Source: JALNZU01 sp964463695 (lineage in GTDB: Bacteria; Bacteroidota; Bacteroidia; Bacteroidales; F082). From it: a stretch of DNA of 64,000 nt. The stretch's first letter is position 1; each line of letters starts with the position of its first letter. Positions 15,231 through 23,692 of the stretch are shown piece by piece. The stretch spans positions 1 to 64,000 of the forward strand of contig CAYXCZ010000013.1 of the NCBI GenBank assembly GCA_964463695.1, written 5' to 3'. Below the pieces are notes generated by a model. That model made no database searches. It worked only from the letters and a program-made list of their open reading frames with translations, and had not been told where the DNA came from. The position numbers and the translations under genes are program-made.

Positions 15231-16328
15231 TTATTCTGTAATAATCATCTTGTTTGTGATGCGACTGTTGTCAAAAATGAGCGTATAATAATACACCCCT
15301 GGCGCTAGTTTTGCAGCATCGAATTCCATGCGGTGAACACCGGCACTTTGCTCTTCCTGAACCAAAACAACAACCTCATTACCAATTTGATCAAACACCT
15401 TCAGGCTTACTAAACCGCTTGATGGGAGATTGTAACTAATTGTTGTTGAGCCATTAAAAGGATTAGGAAAGTTTTTTCCAAGCTTTATGGCATTTGGATT
15501 GGCGTTAATATCTCCCAGTCCGGCGAACAAATCATCGTATTTCTGACTTGCTTCCGATAGTCCTGCGAGCATTGCCTGTTCGTTGGCTCCAAGAGCAAAA
15601 GCATAAAATACGTCAACTGATTCACCAGGATTTAACACAACCGGCGCTTGTGAAGTAACAGTAACAGGACCATCAACTGTAGCAGAAGTATAGCGTGGCT
15701 GCAAACTTCCAGTGGTCATCCATCCCCAATAATTGGCATCTGTAAAATAATCTTCAAACCATTCAAATGAAACTAGTGATGACATGGAAGTAGAAAGGAG
15801 TTTCAATCCCATATTAACACCAGCACCTCTGTGAAAACGCACTACACCTTCAGTGGCATTGTAAGTAACGGTATCAAAACCATATTCTTCAGCGAGCTGA
15901 GGAATAAGATCTAGACCAATAGAAGCTGTAATAGCTGTGCTTTCATCATTCTTAACATTGAATTTGATGACAGTGAACGATTTGTTTGTCCAGCCATAGG
16001 CATTCAATTTCACGATTACGTCAGGAGGCAGATTCGAATAGGTGTTGTCATATGAACCATAAATTTCGAAATCGCCCCATGTTGGAGCAGGTACTAAAAC
16101 AGTTGGATCAAGAGTTTCCGCATCGTTGTTGTAATCAAAAACTGCTGTGGAAGAAGTTCCAACCAAAATTGAAGCTCTCTGTAAATGAATCACTTCGTCT
16201 TGTGAATACAAGCGTATTCTCCCATAAGTGTTCACATTAACAAACATTGAACCGGTGTTGAACTCGGCCTGAGCAAAGCCCTGACCAATGCTTAACATGG
16301 CTAAAATAAAAAGGTACATTTTCTTCAT
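15231..16328 (-). CDS. Secreted protein of unknown function with T9SS C-terminal sorting domain
   Basis: A 365-aa protein with a signal peptide (about 1-20, GQGFAQ). Residues about 21-265 are a beta-rich region with no family I recognise. The last ~85 residues form a type A T9SS sorting domain: GKNFPNPFNGSTTISYNLP, VSLKVFDQIGNEV, LAPGVYYYTL and a KMIITE end. This predicts export across the outer membrane, tail removal and surface attachment or release. No catalytic motif is visible, so a structural or binding role is possible. It stands alone between convergent and divergent neighbours. Confidence 0.8.
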   Translation of the reverse strand: MKKMYLFILAMLSIGQGFAQAEFNTGSMFVNVNTYGRIRLYSQDEVIHLQRASILVGTSSTAVFDYNNDAETLDPTVLVPAPTWGDFEIYGSYDNTYSNLPPDVIVKLNAYGWTNKSFTVIKFNVKNDESTAITASIGLDLIPQLAEEYGFDTVTYNATEGVVRFHRGAGVNMGLKLLSTSMSSLVSFEWFEDYFTDANYWGWMTTGSLQPRYTSATVDGPVTVTSQAPVVLNPGESVDVFYAFALGANEQAMLAGLSEASQKYDDLFAGLGDINANPNAIKLGKNFPNPFNGSTTISYNLPSSGLVSLKVFDQIGNEVVVLVQEEQSAGVHRMEFDAAKLAPGVYYYTLIFDNSRITNKMIITE

Positions 16329-16525
16329 AAATAAAAAGTTTTAGGTGAATAAGGTGATCTAATTTCAAGTCAAAATTAGCATACTTTGAGAAGGAAATCA
16401 AAAAAATATTTATGAGGTTGAAATTTCTTCTGTTTCAAGAGGCAAATTAAGTGAAATGGAGTTGGGATTTCCGCTTCCCATGATCCTTTTAAGAAAGCAG
16501 AAATGGAGTATTTGAAAAGTCTGCT

Positions 16526-16533
16526 TACTTTTG
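16526..16533 (+). promoter_or_regulatory. Promoter -7 element, likely leaderless transcript
   Basis: TACTTTTG matches TAnnTTTG and ends 4 bases before the ATG at 16538, so transcription would start at or very near the A of the start codon. Confidence 0.55.
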
Positions 16534-16537
16534 CCAC

Positions 16538-17104
16538 ATGATAATCATTAATAACACCATCATAAAAGACGACCTGATTCATGCACGTTTTATTTGTGAT
16601 CTTCCCCGATGCAAAGGCGATTGCTGTGTTGGCGGCGATGCAGGCGCCCCCCTTGAAGAAGAAGAAATCGGCATTATGGAGGATGAGTTGGAGGCTTTCA
16701 AACCATTTATGACTCAAAGCGGATTGAAAGTAGTTGAAGAACAAGGAGTTTTTGATTACGACGATATGGGCAACATGGTCACACCTTTGGTAAACGACCG
16801 CGAGTGTGCCTTTGCAGGCTTTCATGAGAATGGCGTTAGTTTTTGCGCCATTGAGAAGGCCTGGCTGGATGGAAAAACACCTTTTCGAAAACCAGTAAGC
16901 TGCCATTTATATCCAATACGTTTGAATGAAAAAGATGGTTTTATTCATCTGAACTACCATCAATGGAGCATTTGTGTGCCTGCGAAGCGAAAGGGAGAAA
17001 AAGCAGGTTTGCCACTGTACAAATTCCTTAAAGAAGCCCTTGTAAGACGTTTTGGTGAGGAATGGTATGCCCAGCTGGAAGCCGAAGTGCAAAAAATCAG
17101 GTGA
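16538..17104 (+). CDS. DUF3109 family cysteine-rich protein
   Basis: A 188-aa soluble protein matching the DUF3109 pattern: FICDLPRCKGDCCVGGDAGAPL at about 19-40, a second cysteine group (NDRECAF, SFCAIEKAW) and the KPVSCHLYPIRL segment. The conserved cysteines resemble those of YkgJ-like zinc or iron-cluster binding proteins. The molecular role is not established. It is common as a single gene in Bacteroidota. The ATG sits 4 bases after a -7 promoter motif, suggesting a leaderless mRNA. It converges with purN across a small hairpin. Confidence 0.85.
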   Translation: MIIINNTIIKDDLIHARFICDLPRCKGDCCVGGDAGAPLEEEEIGIMEDELEAFKPFMTQSGLKVVEEQGVFDYDDMGNMVTPLVNDRECAFAGFHENGVSFCAIEKAWLDGKTPFRKPVSCHLYPIRLNEKDGFIHLNYHQWSICVPAKRKGEKAGLPLYKFLKEALVRRFGEEWYAQLEAEVQKIR

Positions 17105-17159
17105 TTTTTTTAGACGCATCTTCATCCTTCGAATCTAATCTGAGATTTTAGGTTTTTTC

Positions 17160-17179
17160 AATAAAGCAAAAGCTTTATT
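17160..17179. terminator. Hairpin between convergent DUF3109 and purN genes
   Basis: AATAAAGC pairs with GCTTTATT around an AAAA loop, with T-rich flanks on both sides (GGTTTTTTC before). A weak bidirectional terminator is the simplest reading. Confidence 0.5.
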
Positions 17180-17199
17180 TCAGGTTATAGCTCTGATTA

Positions 17200-17769
17200 T
17201 CAATTGTCAGATAATAACCGATCAATTACCTGAGGGAAATGCCGGTACTCCAATTCGTGGATATGTGATGCGAGACTTTCGGGTGTTTCATCCGGTGCAA
17301 GCTCAATTTTTTGTTGAAAAATTACTGCTCCTTCATCATACTGTTCATTCACATAATGAATTGTGATGCCTGAAAAGCGTTCTTTAGCCGCTATCACAGC
17401 TTGATGCACTTTTTCGCCATACATACCTTTTCCGCCATAAGATGGCAACAAAGCAGGATGAATATTAATAATACGATCAGGAAAAGTTTTTAGCAAATGG
17501 TTGGGTACGAGCCATAAGAAACCAGCCAAAACGACGAGGTCAATTTTCAAAAATTTCAGTTTCTGTGTCAGGGAATCAGTGTCATAGAATGATTTTCTGT
17601 CGATCATCTCCACCGGAATACCCAATCGTTCAGCGCGTTGAATAACGCCGGCAATGGGGTTGTTACAAACAACCAGGCTTACCTCAACATTACGATTCTC
17701 AGCAAAAAAACTGGCAATACGCTCCATATTCGTACCGCTGCCCGAAGCAAAAATGGCGATTTTTTTCAT
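17200..17769 (-). CDS. purN: Phosphoribosylglycinamide formyltransferase
   Basis: About 189 aa. Catalyses transfer of formyl from 10-formyl-THF to GAR in purine synthesis. The phosphate-binding start IAIFASGSGTNME is directly at the N-terminus. The catalytic block INIHPALLPSYGGKG holds the Asn and His residues, and SGITIHYVNEQYDEG holds the catalytic Asp. Length and motif order fit single-domain PurN. The frame continues to an ATG at 17793, but a -7 promoter motif lies between the two starts, 4 bases upstream of ATG 17769. The shorter form on a leaderless mRNA is preferred. Confidence 0.93.
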   Translation of the reverse strand: MKKIAIFASGSGTNMERIASFFAENRNVEVSLVVCNNPIAGVIQRAERLGIPVEMIDRKSFYDTDSLTQKLKFLKIDLVVLAGFLWLVPNHLLKTFPDRIINIHPALLPSYGGKGMYGEKVHQAVIAAKERFSGITIHYVNEQYDEGAVIFQQKIELAPDETPESLASHIHELEYRHFPQVIDRLLSDN

Positions 17770-17773
17770 TCGG

Positions 17774-17781
17774 CAAAAGTA
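17774..17781 (-). promoter_or_regulatory. Promoter -7 element for purN (leaderless)
   Basis: TACTTTTG on the minus strand, ending 4 bases before the purN ATG at 17769. It faces away from the motif at 17835 that serves the divergent gene. Confidence 0.55.
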
Positions 17782-17834
17782 ATCAAATTGCATTGTTGTG
17801 CCTGATTCAATGAGGATTTAGAAGGATATTTGCG

Positions 17835-17842
17835 TACTTTTG
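17835..17842 (+). promoter_or_regulatory. Promoter -7 element for the conserved unknown gene
   Basis: TACTTTTG, 21 bases before ATG 17864. It overlaps the earlier possible start at 17840, arguing against that start. Confidence 0.55.
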
Positions 17843-17863
17843 CATGCATCATTCAGTGCATAT

Positions 17864-19288
17864 ATGGCAGAAAGCAACGACATTTTATCCGTAAACCGCA
17901 AAGCACTCGAGATCAATCTCGACCCAACTATTTTTGGCAGTTTTGCCGAAATAGGCGGAGGACAGGAAGTAGCCCGTAATTTTTTTCAAGCCGGGGGCGC
18001 TTCGGGAACAATTGCCAAATCCATTTCGGCCTATGATAAGCGCTACAGCGATGCCATTTACTGCAAGGATAAGTCATCAAAACGTTATGTTTCACGCGAA
18101 CGTCTGGAGTTGATGCTTGAGGCCGAGTACGAAGAACTCACTTCGCTACTCACCGAGACAAGCAAAACCGACCTGCGTTTTTTCGCTTTTGCTGACACTG
18201 TTTCAACACTAAACTTTAAAAAAGACAATATCAGTCACGGATGGCTTGGCCTTCGTTTTCAACTCAACGCCCATAGCGAACCAAATCAGGTTATTATCCA
18301 TGTGAGGCTATACGAAAACGATGCGTTGATGCAACAAAACACCCTTGGCATTCTGGGCGTCAATCTGTTATATGCCTGCTACTACCATTGGCAGCGTCCG
18401 AATTCATTTTTAGTCTCGCTCATGGACAATCTTGCCAACGACCGCGTTGCTGTAACGATGATGCACATGAGCGGACCTGACCTTTCGTATGTTGACAACC
18501 GGCTGCTTGGAGTGCAGCTGGTAAAAAACGGCATGACAAACGCTATCATGTTCGACAGAAACGGCAACGTGCAGGAACCTGATGATATGCTCTACAAAAA
18601 GAATGTGTTGATTTTCAGGGGCAGCTTCAGGCCGGTGACCTATGTGAGTACCGATATGCTCAAATCGAGCTATGCCTTGTTTAAGAAAGATGAAGACTAC
18701 GACAAAAATAACACCTTGCCACTCTGCGAAATAACGCTTAACAACTTGTTGCAGGAAGGTGATTTCGATGAAAGAGATTTCCTCGACCGGGTGGATGTGC
18801 TCAACGAAATGGGGCAGAATGTGATGGTTTCGAACTTTATGGAGTTTTACAAACTGGTGCATTATATGTCGCAGTTTCGTATTATTAAAATGAGGGTAAT
18901 TATTGGAATTGAGACCTTTATAAAAGTAATGCATCCAAAGTATTACAGCAATCTGAAGGGAGGAATCATCGAAGCACTTGGAAAACTGTTTCCTGAAAAC
19001 GCCAAAATGTATATTTATCCGGCAGCCGGAAAGGATGAGGGCGATTTGATCACCGCACGAAAACTAGTATTTCCAACCGAAACGAAGCATTTGTTTGATC
19101 ATCTTGTGGCTAACCGCAAAATACTTGATATACCAACCATCAACCCAAACTACCTCCGTATATATTCACATGAAGTGTTGGAAAAAATAAGAGCAGGAAA
19201 TGCCGATTGGGAAAATGATGTTCCTGCTTTTGTGATAAAAAGGATAAAAGCACGAGAATTATTTGGATATACTCGTCAAAATGAATAA
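17864..19288 (+). CDS. Conserved protein of unknown function (~474 aa)
   Basis: A 474-aa soluble protein without signal peptide or membrane segments. I recognise the opening block ALEINLDPTIFGSFAEIGGGQEVARNFF, followed by GGASGTIAKSISAYDK and RYVSRERLELMLEAEYE. It belongs to a family seen widely in bacteria and sometimes labelled, without support I can see, as nicotinate-nucleotide adenylyltransferase or TonB-related. No nucleotidyltransferase HxGH motif is visible. The gene is followed 23 bases later by ppnP on the same strand, which weakly hints at nucleotide metabolism. The start at 17840 is rejected because the -7 motif overlaps it. Confidence 0.75.
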   Translation: MAESNDILSVNRKALEINLDPTIFGSFAEIGGGQEVARNFFQAGGASGTIAKSISAYDKRYSDAIYCKDKSSKRYVSRERLELMLEAEYEELTSLLTETSKTDLRFFAFADTVSTLNFKKDNISHGWLGLRFQLNAHSEPNQVIIHVRLYENDALMQQNTLGILGVNLLYACYYHWQRPNSFLVSLMDNLANDRVAVTMMHMSGPDLSYVDNRLLGVQLVKNGMTNAIMFDRNGNVQEPDDMLYKKNVLIFRGSFRPVTYVSTDMLKSSYALFKKDEDYDKNNTLPLCEITLNNLLQEGDFDERDFLDRVDVLNEMGQNVMVSNFMEFYKLVHYMSQFRIIKMRVIIGIETFIKVMHPKYYSNLKGGIIEALGKLFPENAKMYIYPAAGKDEGDLITARKLVFPTETKHLFDHLVANRKILDIPTINPNYLRIYSHEVLEKIRAGNADWENDVPAFVIKRIKARELFGYTRQNE

Positions 19289-19311
19289 CTTACAAATTTA
19301 ATTAGCGTTTT

Positions 19312-19593
19312 ATGTTTAAAACAAACACCTATTTTGAAGGTACTGTGATGTCAATCGCCATTGAAAACGAAGATGGAGTGGCAACAATTGGAGCAATGAA
19401 AGCCGGTGAATATGAATTCGGCACGTCAACAGTTGAACACATGACTGTTGTTTCGGGTGCAATGGATGTAATGCTTCCCGGTGAAACAGCCTGGACCACT
19501 TACAAGCCATTTGAAACGTTTATCGTTCCAAAAGATGTGCGTTTCAAGGTAAGTATGAAAAGCGAAACTGCTTACATTTGTCATTACAAATAG
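19312..19593 (+). CDS. ppnP: Pyrimidine/purine nucleoside phosphorylase
   Basis: A 93-aa single-domain cupin of the PpnP (YaiE, formerly DUF1255) family, which phosphorolyses several nucleosides to base and ribose 1-phosphate. The pattern matches E. coli YaiE along its whole length: NTYFEGTVMSIAIE, ATIGAMKAGEYEFGTST, EHMTVVSGAMDVMLPG and a terminal ICHYK. It follows the conserved unknown gene by 23 bases, probably in one transcript. Confidence 0.9.
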   Translation: MFKTNTYFEGTVMSIAIENEDGVATIGAMKAGEYEFGTSTVEHMTVVSGAMDVMLPGETAWTTYKPFETFIVPKDVRFKVSMKSETAYICHYK

Positions 19594-19654
19594 TTGTTGC
19601 TGAACAGCTTGCAGTATTCTTCGGTTACTTTCTGTTTAAATTTTTTGGGGGATT

Positions 19655-19685
19655 TCTGAAAAAGGCTTTATAAAAGCCCTTCAGA
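19655..19685. terminator. Hairpin between convergent ppnP and GH5 genes
   Basis: TCTGAA (19655-19660) pairs with TTCAGA (19680-19685), and GGCTTT (19664-19669) pairs with AAAGCC (19673-19678). There is no strong T run, so efficiency is uncertain. Confidence 0.45.
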
Positions 19686-19715
19686 TATTCGTGCCTTTTT
19701 AACCCATGAAAGAAA

Positions 19716-21686
19716 TCAATCGCTCAACACAATCTTTATTGTGTTGTGACCTTTTGCGCTGCTTAGTCTGCATAGATAAATCCCTGCCGGCAATCGTTGG
19801 CCTGATGCGTTGTGTCCATCCCACTCAACGTTGAAGTAACCCGGCGAAACGGTTTGGACAACCAATTCCTTCACTTTTTGATTTGTGAGCGTATAGACTG
19901 TAAGGTTGATTGCTCCTTTTTCAGGTTGGAAAAATGACAGCTCCACTTTTTCGGTAAAAGGGTTTGGCCGGGCATTGAGCTGGAAATCGGCGGTCATCAA
20001 CTTTGATATTCCAAGTGTAGCTGTTTCGTGAACCTGAGCTGTATCAAGTTCGGTGATGAAGATGTTGTCGAACCAGATTTTTTGTCCGTCGAGGGAAGCA
20101 TGTTCAGCCACTATTTCAAATCGGTCAACAGCGCTCCAGTCGAATAATCCTTGAGGGTTGTACCACTGTCCGTTATCCCACGAACCTTGCTCTGTAAATG
20201 AATTTAACGGAATATGCATATGATGCCAGCGTTTATCAAAGCTGGTAACGCTGTTGCTGATGGTTGTACGAATCCTCCAGGGATGATCATCCGCACCCGT
20301 TTTGGTATCCAGAAAACGTAAGTCGAGTTGAATATTGGGATCATTTCCTCTTACAAAAAAATCGAGGGCATAATTGTCTGCAACGAGTTTACTAAGGTCG
20401 CGATCGGGCACAAAATCGAATGCAACTGAACGGTATTGAGCACCATCAGCCATATAAATACAATATTTCCCGTTATTGGGGTAAGTTTCCGAATAATAAC
20501 TAAGGGTATCGGGTGCCCAACTGGCTTCATACATTCCCTTGCCAAAAAAATCGTCATAAAGTGCAAATCCAACAGAATCAGCATAAGGTATATAGACCGA
20601 CTGTTCAGGAACATTCAAGCCCAGGGCTTCAAGTAAAGGCACATTAAGGTCGTTCTCGAAAAATTCATTCGATCCTTTTTCAAAAAGTCCAAAACTGCCT
20701 TTGTAATCCCATATGGTCCAGGGAATATCTTTTTCTTCAAGGTAAGTTCTAACCAAATGATACCATTCCACACGGTCGATTGCATCGCTGTTAGGAATAT
20801 AAACCCCGAATTCGCCACAAAATAAGTCAACATTTCGCTCAGTTTTAAACTCAACGGCGATATCAATGAGTGATTTCACCTTTGCTACGGTCCCCTCGTT
20901 CGGGTAATTATTCAAAGCGCCTTCAATCCAGCTACCCTGCAGCGAAGAAGGGCATTCAGGCATCGAATCAGCATCATAAGGAAAAGGAACTCCTGCAAGT
21001 GGTTCCATCGAAGGTGTAACCCAACTTGCGCCCTGATGGGTAAAAACAAAAGGGTCGTAAAAATGAAAGGTATATAACAAATTGGTATCGGCATAGTGGG
21101 GCATCTCGTCCAAATCATGATAGCTGTTGTAGCCCGAAGGACCGACGATAATGGTGTGTCTTTGGTCCACTGCACGTATAGCATCAATAGTTTGCTGCTG
21201 AATGCTGCCCCACAATGCATTGGAAATACCATGTGGTTCGTTCAGTATTTCATACCAGATCAACATCGAGTTGTTTTTATACCTTTCGGCTATTTGTGGC
21301 CAGACACGTGTTAGAATATTCACCACATCCGGACTGGTATTCACCGAAGGATCGAAGCTGTGATTATCGATAATCAAGTTGATTTGCAACTCCTCAGCCC
21401 ATCTTACAGTTGAATCCAGAAATGTAAACAACAATGGATCAATAATATAGTCAGGCGAACCAAACGTCATTCCATGAAGGTTAACGGGTAGCCGGATCAC
21501 ATCACAACCCAGACTTTTAATATCTGAAAAATCCTTTTTTGTGTATTTCCGAAACTGAATGCCTTGTGCTCCTGATGATTGAAACCAGTTTGTGATGTTC
21601 ACTCCCTTATGAAAAGGAGTTTGTGCATCGGTATAAAGTCCGGCTAAAAACAAAATGATAAGTAACACGTATTTATTAAACGTCAT
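19716..21686 (-). CDS. Secreted glycoside hydrolase family 5 enzyme with T9SS tail
   Basis: A 656-aa exported endo-glycosidase. Signal peptide 1-21, then a GH5 (cellulase-type) barrel at about 24-360. The acid/base Glu150 lies in LIWYEILNEPHG, His109 in IIDNHS, and the nucleophile Glu292 in LFCGEFGVY. Residues about 375-560 look like a beta-sandwich carbohydrate-binding region (FALYDDFFGKGM, KIWFDNIFI). The end (DFQLNARPNPFTEKVELSF ... PAGIYLCRL ... NTIKIVLSD) is a T9SS sorting domain. Substrate may be a beta-glucan, mannan or xylan backbone; subfamily cannot be set by eye. It lies 56 bases downstream of the CE7 esterase gene and is probably co-transcribed. Confidence 0.9.
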   Translation of the reverse strand: MTFNKYVLLIILFLAGLYTDAQTPFHKGVNITNWFQSSGAQGIQFRKYTKKDFSDIKSLGCDVIRLPVNLHGMTFGSPDYIIDPLLFTFLDSTVRWAEELQINLIIDNHSFDPSVNTSPDVVNILTRVWPQIAERYKNNSMLIWYEILNEPHGISNALWGSIQQQTIDAIRAVDQRHTIIVGPSGYNSYHDLDEMPHYADTNLLYTFHFYDPFVFTHQGASWVTPSMEPLAGVPFPYDADSMPECPSSLQGSWIEGALNNYPNEGTVAKVKSLIDIAVEFKTERNVDLFCGEFGVYIPNSDAIDRVEWYHLVRTYLEEKDIPWTIWDYKGSFGLFEKGSNEFFENDLNVPLLEALGLNVPEQSVYIPYADSVGFALYDDFFGKGMYEASWAPDTLSYYSETYPNNGKYCIYMADGAQYRSVAFDFVPDRDLSKLVADNYALDFFVRGNDPNIQLDLRFLDTKTGADDHPWRIRTTISNSVTSFDKRWHHMHIPLNSFTEQGSWDNGQWYNPQGLFDWSAVDRFEIVAEHASLDGQKIWFDNIFITELDTAQVHETATLGISKLMTADFQLNARPNPFTEKVELSFFQPEKGAINLTVYTLTNQKVKELVVQTVSPGYFNVEWDGHNASGQRLPAGIYLCRLSSAKGHNTIKIVLSD

Positions 21687-21742
21687 TGTCTGTAAGTATT
21701 GATTTGGATTACTAAATAGTTAAAAATCAGCTTCTTATGAGC

Positions 21743-23479
21743 TTATTTCGTCAACCCGAATTTTGTGCGGATAAATTCCATTTTTTGTGCATCAAAAGCT
21801 CTTGGTATTCCATGACCGGCCTGAGGATAAACGATGTATGCCTTCGTGCTTTTCACCTGATTGAAAGCAGCAAAGTTGATATGTGGCGGACACACATCAT
21901 CTACCAGTCCGACAGCCATTAGCATGGGAGCTTTGATACGTGATGCAAGATTTTTTATGTCGATATAGCTCAGGGTATAAAACACCTGTTGCCAGTTCAA
22001 TGTTTTTTCTTCCTCTACCAGTTCCGTAAACTCATCGGCAGGCCAGCGGGCAACTTTAAAATAATTCTCAAAATCGGAAAGGAAAGGTACCTGAGACACA
22101 CAAACCGCAATACGATCATTCGAAAGCGCTGCTGTGGCAAAGGTAAGTGCCCCGCCCTGACTTCCACCTTCGACGCCAACACGTTTTTTATCAACCTCTG
22201 GCCTGCTGTATAGAAAATCGACTGCACGAACACAGTCCATGTATGCTCCGCGATAAATATACTGTTCTTTGTCGTGTAACTGATAGTGCAGATAACCGGG
22301 AAAACCAGGGTTGATATTGTCTTTACTGTTGCCATGTCCGCGAATATTCAAACCAAAACCAATGATATCATCCCCATAATCAACGAATTCTGGAAAAATT
22401 GTAGAGCTATAACCCTGAACAAGCAAAACAGCCGGATAAACTCCTTCCCTGACAGGTACCGAATACCAGCCGCGGATCAACACATTGCCCAGCGAACGCA
22501 TCTCAACCAGATAAACATTACGCCTGTCATTACACAAAGAATCCATTCGAATGACTTTGAATTGTGGGTCAACAGAAGCAAGTTCATTTTTTGCCCGTTG
22601 CCAGTAAGCATCAAAATCAGGTTGAGGGTTGGGAGGCGACACAATTTTCTCTGGTTCAACACCAAATGCCATCTGCTCTTTCTTTGAAAACTCTTCGTTT
22701 GAAAAATTGATTTTTACCATGTAAAAACCTGGTTCAAAATTCTTTAAAGGCCAAACTACAAGGTTTTTCTTCTTTGGACGCAACTTCAACTGTAAAACGG
22801 TATCTGCCAGTGTTTGTCCAAAATCTGAAACAATAGTCGCCTGCAAGCTGCCTTCAACAGAAAATTTCAAATCATTGGCAATGGAGAATATGATCTCTTT
22901 TTTATCACTTTCTTTAAAAATGTGATCTGTCTGAGCAAACTGCGGTACTATGTGGATGTTTTCAACCAATCCCAATAATGAAATTTCGACAGGCCCACCA
23001 TACAATCCACCTCCACCTGTACTATCGAAAACCCTGACAGCTATGGTGTTATACTGATCCCACAAAATCCTGTCAAGCGTTATAGCATATTGCCTTTGCT
23101 GATCCCATGCTGATTCATATGCCGGAGGCATAATGCCGGTTGATCCCAGAAAATTTCCATTAAACCAGGTCACATCCACATCATCAATTTTACCCAAATG
23201 AAGCATAAAACCTCCAAATTTTTCTGCTTTAGCTTTAAGGTTGGATGGAATAAAAACGCGTGTGCGGTACCATCCATAACCATCGTAATTGGGTAACATC
23301 TGCCCTTCCCAGTTTTCGAGCGGGTCGATCTCCTCCCAACTGCTATCATCGTAATTACTCTGCGACCAGCTAAGGTCATCTCCTTGATGAAACTTCCACT
23401 TCACAGGTAGTTGAACCTGTGCCAAAACCGTCATGCTGCTCATCAATGAGAGAATGATCCACAAAAAACACTTCTTCAT
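21743..23479 (-). CDS. Secreted acetyl xylan esterase family (CE7) protein with N-terminal jelly-roll domain
   Basis: A 578-aa exported alpha/beta hydrolase. Signal peptide 1-20, then a sialate-esterase/galactose-binding-type jelly roll (about 25-170: WEEIDPLENWEGQ, GYGWYRTRVFIPSN, FNGNFLGSTG). The CE7 domain follows from ~285 with PDFDAYW and a catalytic triad Ser440 (EGGSQGG), Asp527 (GLVDDVCPP) and His556 (QAGHG). The family removes acetyl groups from xylo-oligosaccharides and cephalosporins. Upstream of GH5 in a two-gene unit, it would deacetylate the same glycan. No T9SS tail is seen. Confidence 0.88.
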   Translation of the reverse strand: MKKCFLWIILSLMSSMTVLAQVQLPVKWKFHQGDDLSWSQSNYDDSSWEEIDPLENWEGQMLPNYDGYGWYRTRVFIPSNLKAKAEKFGGFMLHLGKIDDVDVTWFNGNFLGSTGIMPPAYESAWDQQRQYAITLDRILWDQYNTIAVRVFDSTGGGGLYGGPVEISLLGLVENIHIVPQFAQTDHIFKESDKKEIIFSIANDLKFSVEGSLQATIVSDFGQTLADTVLQLKLRPKKKNLVVWPLKNFEPGFYMVKINFSNEEFSKKEQMAFGVEPEKIVSPPNPQPDFDAYWQRAKNELASVDPQFKVIRMDSLCNDRRNVYLVEMRSLGNVLIRGWYSVPVREGVYPAVLLVQGYSSTIFPEFVDYGDDIIGFGLNIRGHGNSKDNINPGFPGYLHYQLHDKEQYIYRGAYMDCVRAVDFLYSRPEVDKKRVGVEGGSQGGALTFATAALSNDRIAVCVSQVPFLSDFENYFKVARWPADEFTELVEEEKTLNWQQVFYTLSYIDIKNLASRIKAPMLMAVGLVDDVCPPHINFAAFNQVKSTKAYIVYPQAGHGIPRAFDAQKMEFIRTKFGLTK

Positions 23480-23629
23480 GAGTTAAACTAATTTTATCTA
23501 ACCTATTTATTTACATATAGTTGATTCAAATAAACAAGCAAGTAGTTTGTAATAAAAAACGATAGCAAGTTACAAAGTTCTTCAATGTGAGTTTTGATTT
23601 AGTTCAGCAGGCAGCCTTCCTGTTATTAC

Positions 23630-23668
23630 AAAAAAAAACAGCTGATAACTCTAATTGTCATCAGCTGT
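23630..23668 (-). terminator. Terminator of ahcY
   Basis: On the minus strand, ACAGCTGAT (23668-23660) pairs with ATCAGCTGT (23646-23638), followed by a run of T. It lies 25 bases past the ahcY stop. Confidence 0.8.
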
Positions 23669-23692
23669 CATATAACAGGTTGTCAGGTAATT

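Noticed and set aside
18410..18934. 174-codon minus-strand frame rich in His and Val
   Set aside because: Lies wholly inside the conserved 17864-19288 gene; His/Val richness follows from reverse reading of its codons.
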